DNA of 64,000 nucleotides from Lacisediminihabitans sp040549525 (GTDB taxonomy: Bacteria > Actinomycetota > Actinomycetes > Actinomycetales > Microbacteriaceae): NCBI RefSeq assembly GCF_040549525.1, contig NZ_JBEPTM010000001.1, positions 62,001 through 126,000 of the forward strand. The letters are read 5' to 3'. Position numbers and translations under genes: made by a program. Of the stretch, positions 34,631 through 42,440 are shown piece by piece; the stretch's first letter is position 1, and every line of letters begins with the position of its first letter. The notes under the pieces were generated by a model. That model searched no databases, was not told where the DNA came from, and saw only the letters and a program-made list of their open reading frames with translations.

Positions 34631-35066
34631 ACTCCCCCGGGAGCAGCGCGTAGGTGCGGGCGTGCGCGATCCGCGCCTGCGACGTCATGTATCCGACCAG
34701 GAGAAGCGGCGCCGTCACCCTCGTGATCTCGCTCAGCACGGTCTGGCCGCCGACGAGGGAAGCAGTCGTGGTGGTGACCAGCGAGCACCCGGGAGCGGCC
34801 TGCACCGTGCCGACCATCGAGGTGGCCGAGCTGCGGAGCATCCGCGCGGGGAAACGGATCGAGTAACGGAACGGACCGAGACGTGGTCGCTCGTGCACTC
34901 GCCACTGCGTCCAGGGGCCCTCCGTGTCCACACCGGCGGCAACTACCACGGCAGACTCGAGATAGGGGTGCAGTCCGCGATGCTGCGTGAGGTCCATCAG
35001 AAAGTCGATCACCTCAGCGGGCGCGGCCGCGATGGTTGTCGTCAGCTCGAAGCTCCGCCTTGTCAC
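34614..35066 (-). CDS. SRPBCC-family protein
   Basis: An approximately 150-residue START-like protein (FELTTTIAAAPAEVIDFLMDL at the start, then LGPFRYSIRFPARM). It probably binds a hydrophobic ligand; the function is unknown. The start is uncertain: GTG 35066 fits the family start, but GTG 35132 is also in frame and neither has a clear ribosome-binding site. It lies against the sugar genes on the opposite strand, 73 bases downstream of the amidohydrolase stop, so cotranscription with that gene is possible. Confidence 0.65.
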   Translation of the reverse strand: MTRRSFELTTTIAAAPAEVIDFLMDLTQHRGLHPYLESAVVVAAGVDTEGPWTQWRVHERPRLGPFRYSIRFPARMLRSSATSMVGTVQAAPGCSLVTTTTASLVGGQTVLSEITRVTAPLLLVGYMTSQARIAHARTYALLPGEFSRPR

Positions 35067-35139
35067 GAGATCATTATGGTGGTGCCGACCGCTCACTCCC
35101 GCGGTCAGCGCCGTCGCTGACCGACGTGCCACTTTGCCG

Positions 35140-36207
35140 TTACAACCCGAGCACCCGCCGGGCGTTGTCGCGATAGATCGCCTCTAACTGCGCCGGCGCG
35201 AGGTGGAGGGCGGAGATCGTCCACCGACCCTGCGGCGGGACCGGCGACTCCGGCGCGTACTCGAAGGACTCGTCATCGGTCTCGAGGAATCGGAAGTGCA
35301 GCGCATACTGATCGCCGGTGATGGGGTAGATGTCGGTGCCGAAGAGCACCCGTTCCGGGTAGCGCTCGATCAATTCGCGGAAACGGCGAGGCTGGCGTCC
35401 GAGTTCCGCCAGCCGCCCGGCGATGTCGATCGCGAAGTGGGGGGCCGCGGCTAGCAGCGACTCGACACGGTCGAGGTCTTCGGCCGCGCAGCCGCCATGC
35501 GCACCGATGTAGCGCGTGCCCGGCGTCGCGATGACGAGCGTTGCGAGCGCGTCGAGGAGGCGGTCGAAGGAGGGATGCCGGCTCGTGTCGCCGAACCACC
35601 AGTCCTTCTCCTGCATCAGCTCGTCGAGGCGCTCGTTGTGTTCGTCGAGCGGCTCGAAGAAGGCCTTGGGGTCGGCAACATGGATCAGCACCGGAAGCCC
35701 GAGTTCGCCCGCGTGAGCGAGGAGGCGCACCACGCGCTCGTCATCCGGCAGCACGAGGTTGCCGGCGGAATCGCGCACGGTGAGGCCGAGGTTCTTCCAG
35801 ACCTTGAGCCCGCGCGCGCCGCGTTCCGCGCTGTCGTCGAGGGACTCGCGCAGCATCCGCTCACCGTCCGAGTCGGCGAGGAGCGTCCAGTCGAGCTGGC
35901 AGAACGTGAGGAAGCGGTCCGGGTGCGCCCGGTCATAGCGATCGAGGTTGGCGTCGAGTTCGTCGCCCCACATCCCGTCGAGATTGACGATCGTCGCGAC
36001 GTTGTGGTCGTCCATCACGGTGAGCAGCGCGCCGACGTCCTCGATCATCCATTCGCCGTCGCTCAGCCAGCGTCCCAGGTGATTGTGGATGTCGATGGCG
36101 GGAACACGGGCGCGCGGCACCGCCGTCACCCGGGCGGACAGCTGGGATCGCGGTGTCCACGCTCTGAGCGGCAGGTCGGCGAGTGCGGTCCAGTCGGGAG
36201 TCTCCAT
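35140..36207 (-). CDS. Amidohydrolase-2 family metal-dependent hydrolase
   Basis: A 355-residue TIM-barrel hydrolase of the ACMSD/uronate-type amidohydrolase-2 family. The metal site HNH is in AIDIHNHLGRW, further ligands are in LPVLIHVADP and YIGAHGGCAAED, and the late Asp is in VLFGTDIYPI. It could be a hydrolase, decarboxylase or lactonase. The start ATG 36207 (METPDW) is preferred over an ATG 11 codons upstream. It lies inside the sugar locus on the opposite strand, divergent from the SIS gene, so it may share regulation. It is not the NagA/AgaA deacetylase type. Confidence 0.8.
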   Translation of the reverse strand: METPDWTALADLPLRAWTPRSQLSARVTAVPRARVPAIDIHNHLGRWLSDGEWMIEDVGALLTVMDDHNVATIVNLDGMWGDELDANLDRYDRAHPDRFLTFCQLDWTLLADSDGERMLRESLDDSAERGARGLKVWKNLGLTVRDSAGNLVLPDDERVVRLLAHAGELGLPVLIHVADPKAFFEPLDEHNERLDELMQEKDWWFGDTSRHPSFDRLLDALATLVIATPGTRYIGAHGGCAAEDLDRVESLLAAAPHFAIDIAGRLAELGRQPRRFRELIERYPERVLFGTDIYPITGDQYALHFRFLETDDESFEYAPESPVPPQGRWTISALHLAPAQLEAIYRDNARRVLGL

Positions 36208-36280
36208 CGCCACATTGTGCCAAGCCCCGTGCCCGAGCACCGCGCGCTGAGGTCAAGCGCTCAGCCAAAGTGAGCGACTG

Positions 36281-36307
36281 AGTGTTTTTTCTTGTCATAT
36301 GAACACT
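36281..36307. promoter_or_regulatory. Inverted repeat upstream of the SIS-isomerase gene, candidate operator
   Basis: AGTGTT (36281-36286) and AACACT (36302-36307) flank a T-rich 15-base spacer that holds CTTGTCATATG. It sits in the 154-base gap between divergent genes, about 55 bases before ATG 36362, where a repressor of the ABC operon would bind. Confidence 0.4.
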
Positions 36308-36361
36308 TCTGGTCACACCATGGGAGGAATCAGCCGACGACAGCAGAAAACAGGGCAACAC

Positions 36362-37234
36362 ATGAGCATCACCACCGAGGAGATCGAGAGCCAGCCGGCC
36401 GTCTGGGCCCAGGCCCTGCTCGAGCAGGACCGTTCGGCATTCGGGCTCCCCGGCGAGCGGGTGCTGTTCCTCGGGTGCGGCACCTCCGCCTTCGTCGCGG
36501 AATCCCTCGCCTCGCTGCGTGAACGCGCCGGACTCGGTGAGACCGATGCCGCGTATGCCTCGGAGTGGAAGCCCGGTCGTCACTACGACCGCGTCGTCGC
36601 GATCACTCGGTCGGGCAACACCAGCGAGGTGCTCAGCGCAATGGCCTGCGTCGATCCCGGCACTCTCCGCAGCGCCATCACGGGGGTGCGGGACGAAGCC
36701 GTGCACGATCTCGTCGACAACTCGCTCGTGCTCGACTTCGCCGACGAGAAATCCGTCGTGCAGACCCGCTTCCCCACCTCGACGCTGATCCTCGCCTGCC
36801 AGGCCTACGGCTACGACGTCGCCGGGCTCCCGGATGCCGCGGCCGCGGCCCTCGCCGCCCCGCTCCCGTACGACGTGGCCGAGTTCGACCACTTCGTGTA
36901 TCTCGGCTCCGGCTGGACCTACGGGCTCGCGCAGGAGGCCGCGCTCAAGGTGCGCGAAGCGGCGCAGGCGTGGTCGGAGTCGTATCCGCTGCTCGACTAC
37001 CGCCACGGGCCGATCGCGGTCGCGCATCCGGGATCGCTGGTCTGGATCTTCGGAGAGGTGCAGCCCGACCTCATCGCCGACATCGCCGCGACCGGGGCGA
37101 CGGTGCACGCCGACGACCTCGACCCGCTCGTGCAACTGATGCAGGCCCAGCGCCTGGCCGTCGCGCTCGCCGAGAGTCGTGGCCTCAACCCCGATACCCC
37201 GCGCCACCTCAGCCGGTCCGTCATCCTCAGCTAG
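36362..37234 (+). CDS. SIS-domain sugar isomerase/deaminase (AgaS-like)
   Basis: A 290-residue protein with two SIS domains. The first contains FLGCGTSAFVAESLASL and ITRSGNTSEVLSAM. The second contains YLGSGWTYGLAQEAALKVREAAQAW and DYRHGPIAV, with the His of the GlmS/AgaS group. AgaS converts galactosamine 6-phosphate to tagatose 6-phosphate and ammonia, which fits the kinase and aldolase here. The start ATG 36362 is chosen by similarity; another ATG at 36299 is in frame. It heads the ABC importer/kinase operon. Confidence 0.84.
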   Translation: MSITTEEIESQPAVWAQALLEQDRSAFGLPGERVLFLGCGTSAFVAESLASLRERAGLGETDAAYASEWKPGRHYDRVVAITRSGNTSEVLSAMACVDPGTLRSAITGVRDEAVHDLVDNSLVLDFADEKSVVQTRFPTSTLILACQAYGYDVAGLPDAAAAALAAPLPYDVAEFDHFVYLGSGWTYGLAQEAALKVREAAQAWSESYPLLDYRHGPIAVAHPGSLVWIFGEVQPDLIADIAATGATVHADDLDPLVQLMQAQRLAVALAESRGLNPDTPRHLSRSVILS

Positions 37235-37282
37235 ACACGGCTTCGCAACCGCCCGTCGAACACTTTTGAATGGAGATCATCG

Positions 37283-38617
37283 ATGCTCACCAAATTCACC
37301 AGATCCACGTCCGGCGCTCGGCGCGCGGTCGCGAGCGGCCTCGCCATCGTCGCGACCGTCGCCCTCCTGGCCGGTTGCGCCGGGGGCTCGTCCGGTTCGG
37401 CGACGCTCGACAAGAAGGCGAACGTCTCGCTCACGATGTGGACGGGCCAGGATGCCGGTGCGGAGAAGCTGATCGAGAAGCTCGCCGCCACATTCGAGAA
37501 GCTGCACCCGAATGTGTCGCTGACGGTCTCGCCGGGCGCCTCCTCCACCGAGGACCTCTTGCAGAAGCTCTCCGCGAGCTTCGCCGGCGGCAACTACCCC
37601 GACCTCTCCTACGCGTTCGGGTCCTGGTCCAGCCAGCTCGAGTCATCGGGTCGCACCCTCGACATCACGAAGAAGGTCGCCGACCCGAGCGTCAAGTGGT
37701 CCGAGTTCTCGGAGGCGGCCCAGCAGACCGCGCGGCCGACCGGCGCCAAGACCATCGGATTCCCGGCGGTCGTCGACAACATCTCGTTGCTCTATAACAA
37801 GACCGTGTTCGACAACGCCGGAGTGGCCTATCCCACGGACAACTGGACCTGGGACGACTTCCGCGCGGCCGCGAAGAAGATCTCAGACCCGGCGAAGAAG
37901 GTCTATGGCTACGGCTATTCCGTGTCGGGAAGTGAAGACACCACCTGGCAGCTCTGGCCGCACCTGTGGCAGAACGGCGGCTCGATCCTGTCCGAAGACG
38001 GAACGAAGTCGGCATTCGACAGCGAGGCGGGAAGGAAGTCGCTGACTCTCCTGCGCGACATGGCCGTGGACGACAAGAGCGTCTATCTCGACCAGACGGA
38101 CACGAAGTACGGCCAGCTCTTCACCAGCAACGCGATCGGAATGATCACTTCCGGCCCCTGGCAGCTCTATGACCTCGGAGTCGCGGGAACCAAGTACGGT
38201 GTGACCGTGCTCCCGGGCACCGACGGCAAGCACACCACGGTGTCGGGCCCGGATATCTGGGCGCTGTTCGACCACAAGGACGCCAATCGTGCCTACTGGT
38301 CGTACGAGTGGACCAAGTTCCTCACCGACCCGGCCCAGGACGAACTGTTCAACGTGGCCATCGGCAACCTCCCGCTGCGCTCGAGTGAGGTGGACAGCGC
38401 GGCCTTCAAGAAGAAGGTCGAAGAGAACCCCGGCCTCGAGGTGATGGCCGCCAACTCGGTGAATGCCACCGTCGCCCGCCCCACCGTCGCCGGATACGTC
38501 GGACTCTCCGCGGCACTCGGCGATGCGGTGTCGCAGGTGCTGCAGGGCAAGGGCACCGTCGACAGTGCGCTGAAGACGGCCGCGGCGAAGGCAGACACAG
38601 CGCTGAAGGACAAGTGA
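37283..38617 (+). CDS. Sugar ABC transporter substrate-binding lipoprotein
   Basis: A 444-residue extracellular solute-binding protein (family 1). The lipobox LLAGC gives lipidated Cys32. The mature protein starts with a strand containing VSLTMWTGQD, and has aromatic residues typical of a carbohydrate cleft (WTWDDF, WQLWPHLWQNGG). It should capture an oligosaccharide or amino sugar and deliver it to the two permeases encoded next. The stop overlaps the next start by one base. Confidence 0.92.
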   Translation: MLTKFTRSTSGARRAVASGLAIVATVALLAGCAGGSSGSATLDKKANVSLTMWTGQDAGAEKLIEKLAATFEKLHPNVSLTVSPGASSTEDLLQKLSASFAGGNYPDLSYAFGSWSSQLESSGRTLDITKKVADPSVKWSEFSEAAQQTARPTGAKTIGFPAVVDNISLLYNKTVFDNAGVAYPTDNWTWDDFRAAAKKISDPAKKVYGYGYSVSGSEDTTWQLWPHLWQNGGSILSEDGTKSAFDSEAGRKSLTLLRDMAVDDKSVYLDQTDTKYGQLFTSNAIGMITSGPWQLYDLGVAGTKYGVTVLPGTDGKHTTVSGPDIWALFDHKDANRAYWSYEWTKFLTDPAQDELFNVAIGNLPLRSSEVDSAAFKKKVEENPGLEVMAANSVNATVARPTVAGYVGLSAALGDAVSQVLQGKGTVDSALKTAAAKADTALKDK

Positions 38618-39582
38618 TGACCCCGGTCGCAGTCGAGCCGGAGGTGCGGGCGGAGCGCCGGCGCGCCCCGGCCGCGGCCCCGGCGCAGCGGAGCACGGCC
38701 AAGCGCCGACGTCGGCTGCGGGAGGGTCTCGAGGGCTGGGGCTTCGTCGTACCGGCTCTGGTGATCGTGCTCGGACTGTCGATCTTCCCCGCGATCTGGG
38801 CGTTCTTCCTCTCGCTGCAGAAGTGGAACGGGTTCAGCCCGGCAGAGAACGTCGGCCTCGGCAACTACCAGCAGATGGTCACCGACAGCGAGCTGCACGA
38901 CGCCTTCTTTCATACGGTGCTCTATGTGCTCTTGTTCGTGCCCACCTCGATCGGGCTCGGCCTGTTCCTCGCTGTCGCCCTGAACCGTCGCATTCGCTTT
39001 ATCGGCCTCTACCGAACCGCGATCTTCGTTCCGTTCGTCGCCTCGGCCGCCGTCACGGGCATCCTCACCACCTATCTGTTCAACCCGCAGTTCGGCCTGG
39101 TCAACAACGTCCTTCGGGTGCTCGGCCTTCCGCAACAGGGGTGGCTGGAGGATCCGTCACAGGCGATGGTGGTGATCACGATCATGTCGCTCTGGGGCCA
39201 GGCGGCGTTCACGACGGTGATCTACCTCGCCGCCCTTCAGGACACTCCGGCGGAGCTCCTCGAGGCGGCCCGGATCGACGGCGCCAATAGGTGGGAGGCG
39301 TTCTGGGCGGTGGTGTGGCCTCAGCTCATGCCGGTGACGATCTTCGCCACGATCTGGCAGCTGATCGGCGCCATCCAGCTGTTCGACCTCGTCTACACGA
39401 CCACAAGGGGCGGCCCGCTCAATGCCACCCAGACCATCGTCTACTACCTCTGGCAGACGGCCTTCCAGAAGCTCCAGTTCGGCTACGGGTCGGCCGTGGC
39501 CTACGGGCTCTTCGCGCTCACGCTGATCATCACGATCGGTGTCGTCGTCTACTCCCGCCGATCCAAGACCGAGGGCTTCTGA
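38617..39582 (+). CDS. Carbohydrate ABC transporter permease (MalF-like)
   Basis: A 321-residue CUT1-family inner-membrane permease with a basic cytoplasmic N-terminus and six helices. The ATPase-contacting EAA loop is LLEAARIDGANRWEAFWAVVWP. It begins at ATG 38617 in a TGATG overlap with the binding-protein gene. It partners the MalG-like permease that follows. No ATPase gene is in the cluster, as is usual for CUT1 systems that share an MsmK-type ATPase encoded elsewhere. Confidence 0.92.
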   Translation: MTPVAVEPEVRAERRRAPAAAPAQRSTAKRRRRLREGLEGWGFVVPALVIVLGLSIFPAIWAFFLSLQKWNGFSPAENVGLGNYQQMVTDSELHDAFFHTVLYVLLFVPTSIGLGLFLAVALNRRIRFIGLYRTAIFVPFVASAAVTGILTTYLFNPQFGLVNNVLRVLGLPQQGWLEDPSQAMVVITIMSLWGQAAFTTVIYLAALQDTPAELLEAARIDGANRWEAFWAVVWPQLMPVTIFATIWQLIGAIQLFDLVYTTTRGGPLNATQTIVYYLWQTAFQKLQFGYGSAVAYGLFALTLIITIGVVVYSRRSKTEGF

Positions 39583-40436
39583 TGACCGCGATCCAGGCCC
39601 GGATGCCACCGCGCACCCGTCGACGACGTCGCTTCAGTGGCTGGCACCTGTTCCTCGCGCCGGTCGCGCTGCTGTTCGCGGTCCCCTTCGTGCAGATGTT
39701 CCTCACCTCGGTGAGCCCCGCCGCCGAGATCAACAGGTTCCCCCCGCGGTTCTTCCCCTCCACAATCACCTTCGACGGCTACGCGAAGCTGTTCGACCAG
39801 TCGCAGATCTTCCTCTGGCTCGGCAACACGGTGATCGTCTCCGCATCGGCGATCGTCTCCCACCTCGTGCTGTGTTCACTCGCCGGCTACGGATTCGCCC
39901 GCCTCAAGTTTCCCGGGCGCAATGTCGGCTTTCTGGCCGTGCTGGCGACGATCATGATCCCCACCCAGCTGCTCATGATCCCGACCTACATCGTCTTCTC
40001 GCGCATCGGGCTGATCGACACCCTCGGCGCCGCCATCGTGCCGTGGCTCGCGTCTGCGTTCGGCATCTTCCTGATGCGCCAGTTCTTCCTCTCCCTCCCC
40101 GCCGAGCTCGAGGAGGCCGCGCTGATCGACGGGTGCACCCGGCTCCAGGTGTTCTTCCGCATCATCCTTCCGCTCGCGCGACCGGCGCTCGCGACCCTCG
40201 CGATCTTCACGCTGTTGAGTTCCTGGAACGACCTGGTCTGGCCGTTGATCGCGATCAACGACGCCCACGCCTTCACGCTGCAGCTCGGACTGGCGAATTT
40301 CCAGGGAACCCGCCGCACCGATTGGTCGCTGCTGATGGCGGGTAATGTCATCGCCACGCTGCCGCTGATTTTGTTCTTCCTCTTCGCCCAGAAGCAGTTC
40401 GTCGCGACGATGACCTTCAGCGGACTGAAAGGATGA
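39582..40436 (+). CDS. Carbohydrate ABC transporter permease (MalG-like)
   Basis: A 284-residue CUT1 permease with six helices. The EAA loop is ELEEAALIDGCTRLQVFFRI, and MIPTQLLMIPTYIVF and SSWNDLVWPLI are typical of MalG-type subunits. The start ATG 39582 overlaps the stop of the MalF-like gene by one base. Its 3' end lies 23 bases before the PfkB-kinase start. Confidence 0.92.
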   Translation: MTAIQARMPPRTRRRRRFSGWHLFLAPVALLFAVPFVQMFLTSVSPAAEINRFPPRFFPSTITFDGYAKLFDQSQIFLWLGNTVIVSASAIVSHLVLCSLAGYGFARLKFPGRNVGFLAVLATIMIPTQLLMIPTYIVFSRIGLIDTLGAAIVPWLASAFGIFLMRQFFLSLPAELEEAALIDGCTRLQVFFRIILPLARPALATLAIFTLLSSWNDLVWPLIAINDAHAFTLQLGLANFQGTRRTDWSLLMAGNVIATLPLILFFLFAQKQFVATMTFSGLKG

Positions 40437-40459
40437 GGGCGACGACCGAGGAGGCCACA

Positions 40460-41386
40460 ATGCGTGTTCTCGTGGTGGGTGACGCCAATGTGGACCTCGT
40501 GCTGCGCGGCGACGTGGTCCCACGCTTCGGCCAGGCCGAGCAGTTGCTGGACTCCGCCGATCTCACCCTGGGCAGTTCGGCCGGGATCGTGGCGCACGGT
40601 CTCGCCCGTCTCGGTGTGCCGACTGCCCTCGCGGCCATCGTCGGCGACGACGAATTCGGTCGGCTGACGCGACGCTGGCTCGTCGACGCGGGGGTGGATG
40701 TCTCGCCGGTCGGCGTGCACCCGAAGCTGCCCACCGGGCTCTCGGTGATCCTCTCCGCTCCGACCGACCGGTCGATCCTCACTCTGCTCGGCTCCATTCC
40801 CACCCTCACCGGCGATGCCGTGCTCGCCGCGACATCCGGCGTCTCGCACGTGCACTTCGCTTCGTACTTCCTGCTTCCCGGGCTCGCCGCCGAACTGCCG
40901 GCGGTGCTGCGCGCACTGCGCGCGCTCGGAGTCACCACGAGCCTCGACACCAACTGGGATCCGGCCGAGGAGTGGGCTGGCCTCGCCGCTGTCCTGCCGC
41001 TCATCGACATCCTGCTGCCCAACCTCGAGGAGTTGCGCGCCATCTCCAGCGCGGTCGGGGTGACCGGCGACTGCGACGAAGACCTGGCCCGCGGGCTCTC
41101 CGCGCTCGGGCCGCGCGTGGTCGCGAAGGCGGGCCGGGAGGGCGGATGGTCCGTGGCCGCCGATTCCCCGGTGGTGCGGTCTCCCGGTCTGGTGCTCGAC
41201 GCGGTGGACACCACCGGCGCCGGCGACAGCTTCGACGCGGGGTACCTCGCGGCCGTGGCATCCGGGGTCGCCTCGGAGGCCGAACGGTTGCGCTGGGCGA
41301 CAGTGGCGGGGTCCCTCTCCACGCGAGCTGCGGGAGGCACGCCGGCGCAGGCGACCATGCCCGAGCTCGCCGCGCACCTCGAATGA
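40460..41386 (+). CDS. PfkB-family carbohydrate kinase
   Basis: A 308-residue ribokinase-like sugar kinase. It has an N-terminal VVGDANVDLVL motif, a GG-like region in GSSAGIVAHGLARLG, and the C-terminal catalytic DTTGAGDSFDAGYLA with its Asp base. It probably phosphorylates the imported sugar or amino sugar, doing the job a PTS does in enterobacterial aga systems. ATG 40460 is preferred to ATG 40433 because GAGGAGG lies 8 bases upstream. It is ATGA-coupled to the next kinase gene. Confidence 0.87.
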   Translation: MRVLVVGDANVDLVLRGDVVPRFGQAEQLLDSADLTLGSSAGIVAHGLARLGVPTALAAIVGDDEFGRLTRRWLVDAGVDVSPVGVHPKLPTGLSVILSAPTDRSILTLLGSIPTLTGDAVLAATSGVSHVHFASYFLLPGLAAELPAVLRALRALGVTTSLDTNWDPAEEWAGLAAVLPLIDILLPNLEELRAISSAVGVTGDCDEDLARGLSALGPRVVAKAGREGGWSVAADSPVVRSPGLVLDAVDTTGAGDSFDAGYLAAVASGVASEAERLRWATVAGSLSTRAAGGTPAQATMPELAAHLE

Positions 41387-42303
41387 TCACGTTCGTCGCC
41401 CTCAGTCCCTCGGTAGACGTCACCTATCTCGTCGACGAGTTCACGGAGGGCGGCACCTTCCGGCCGACGACGGTGCTGCGGGTCGCGGGCGGCAAGGCGC
41501 TGAACGCGGCGCGCGCGGCATTGGTGGTGGGGGCATCCGTGCGCGCGGTTGCGATCCTGGGGGGCACGAGCGGGGACTTCATCCGGAAGCGGCTCGCGGT
41601 TGCCGGGGTGCCGCTCGAGGCTGTCGATGCCGTGGCGGAGACCCGCAGCTGCGTGTCGATCGCCTCGGCGGCGAGTGGGCAGCTGACCGAGCTGTACGAG
41701 CATCCGTCCGCCATCAGCACCGCCGAGCTCACGGAGCTCCGGCGACTGCTCGGCCACCCCGAGGAGGCCGGCTGGTGGGCGATCTCCGGCGGCCTGCCGT
41801 CGTCGGTTCCGGTCGGTGAGCTCGCGGGTCTCGTGCGTCTCGGCCACTCGCTCGGGCAGCGCGTGGCGATCGACACCCATGGCGCCGCGCTCGCCGCGGC
41901 CCTCGATGCGGGCCCCGATCTCGTGAAGGTGAACCGGCGGGAGGCGGCGGAGCTGTTGGGGCTCGATGCAGCGACGGATGCGTTCGACCTCGCGCTCCGC
42001 ATCCGCTCGGCGACCGGCGGTCGGGTGGTGATCACCGACGGAGCGGAAGGGTCCGTCGCGGTCGACGGATCTTCGCGCTGGCGCACCACGTGGACCGGCG
42101 CCAGCGGACGCTTCCCGGTCGGCAGCGGGGACAGCTATCTCGGCGGGCTGCTCGCGGGCCTCGACCGGGGAGATCCCTTCGATGCCGCGCTGCGCCTCGC
42201 CGCGGGGGCCGCGACCGCGAACGCCCTCGTTGCCGGCGCTGGAGTATTCGCGGCCGAGGACGCGACGCGGATCGCGTCGGAGGTCGTGGTGGCGGCGGGC
42301 TGA
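41383..42303 (+). CDS. 1-phosphofructokinase/tagatose-6-phosphate kinase family (LacC-like PfkB)
   Basis: A 306-residue PfkB kinase of the FruK/LacC branch: ALSPSVDVTYLVDEF start, RVAGGKALNAARAALVVGA, VKVNRREAAELLG, and a catalytic GSGDSYLGGLLAG. The GSGD form is seen in LacC, while FruK usually has GAGD. In this locus it should make tagatose 1,6-bisphosphate for the class II aldolase. It starts at ATG 41383 in an ATGA overlap and is the last gene of the operon, followed by a palindromic element. Confidence 0.84.
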   Translation: MITFVALSPSVDVTYLVDEFTEGGTFRPTTVLRVAGGKALNAARAALVVGASVRAVAILGGTSGDFIRKRLAVAGVPLEAVDAVAETRSCVSIASAASGQLTELYEHPSAISTAELTELRRLLGHPEEAGWWAISGGLPSSVPVGELAGLVRLGHSLGQRVAIDTHGAALAAALDAGPDLVKVNRREAAELLGLDAATDAFDLALRIRSATGGRVVITDGAEGSVAVDGSSRWRTTWTGASGRFPVGSGDSYLGGLLAGLDRGDPFDAALRLAAGAATANALVAGAGVFAAEDATRIASEVVVAAG

Positions 42304-42330
42304 GTCCCGGGGAGCTGCACGCCACCCACC

Positions 42331-42390
42331 CCGGGCGAATGCGGTCATTCCGGGTCGGCATGCCAGCCCGGACTGACCGCAGTCGCCCGG
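42331..42390. repeat. Palindromic intergenic element, copy 2
   Basis: A 60-bp element between convergent genes. The arms 42331-42354 and 42367-42390 are complementary over 22 of 24 positions, with a 12-base loop. The left arm and two more bases (42331-42356) are identical in reverse complement to 31466-31491. It lies 27 bases after the LacC-like gene and is a likely hairpin terminator or REP-like element. Confidence 0.72.
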
Positions 42391-42417
42391 AGTACGAACG
42401 GGCGCCGGGGCGGGCGG

Positions 42418-42440
42418 GCGGGCGCGAGCTACGCGCCCGC
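42418..42440 (-). terminator. GC-rich hairpin at the end of the epimerase gene
   Basis: A 9-bp perfect stem (42418-42426 with 42432-42440) encloses the loop AGCTA, which contains the stop codon of the reverse-strand gene. No T run follows, so intrinsic termination is uncertain; it may only reflect GC-rich sequence. Confidence 0.35.

Noticed and set aside
40417..42348. A 643-codon reverse-strand frame across both PfkB kinase genes
   Set aside because: Shadow frame caused by high third-position GC; the forward frames contain complete kinase motifs and coupled starts.
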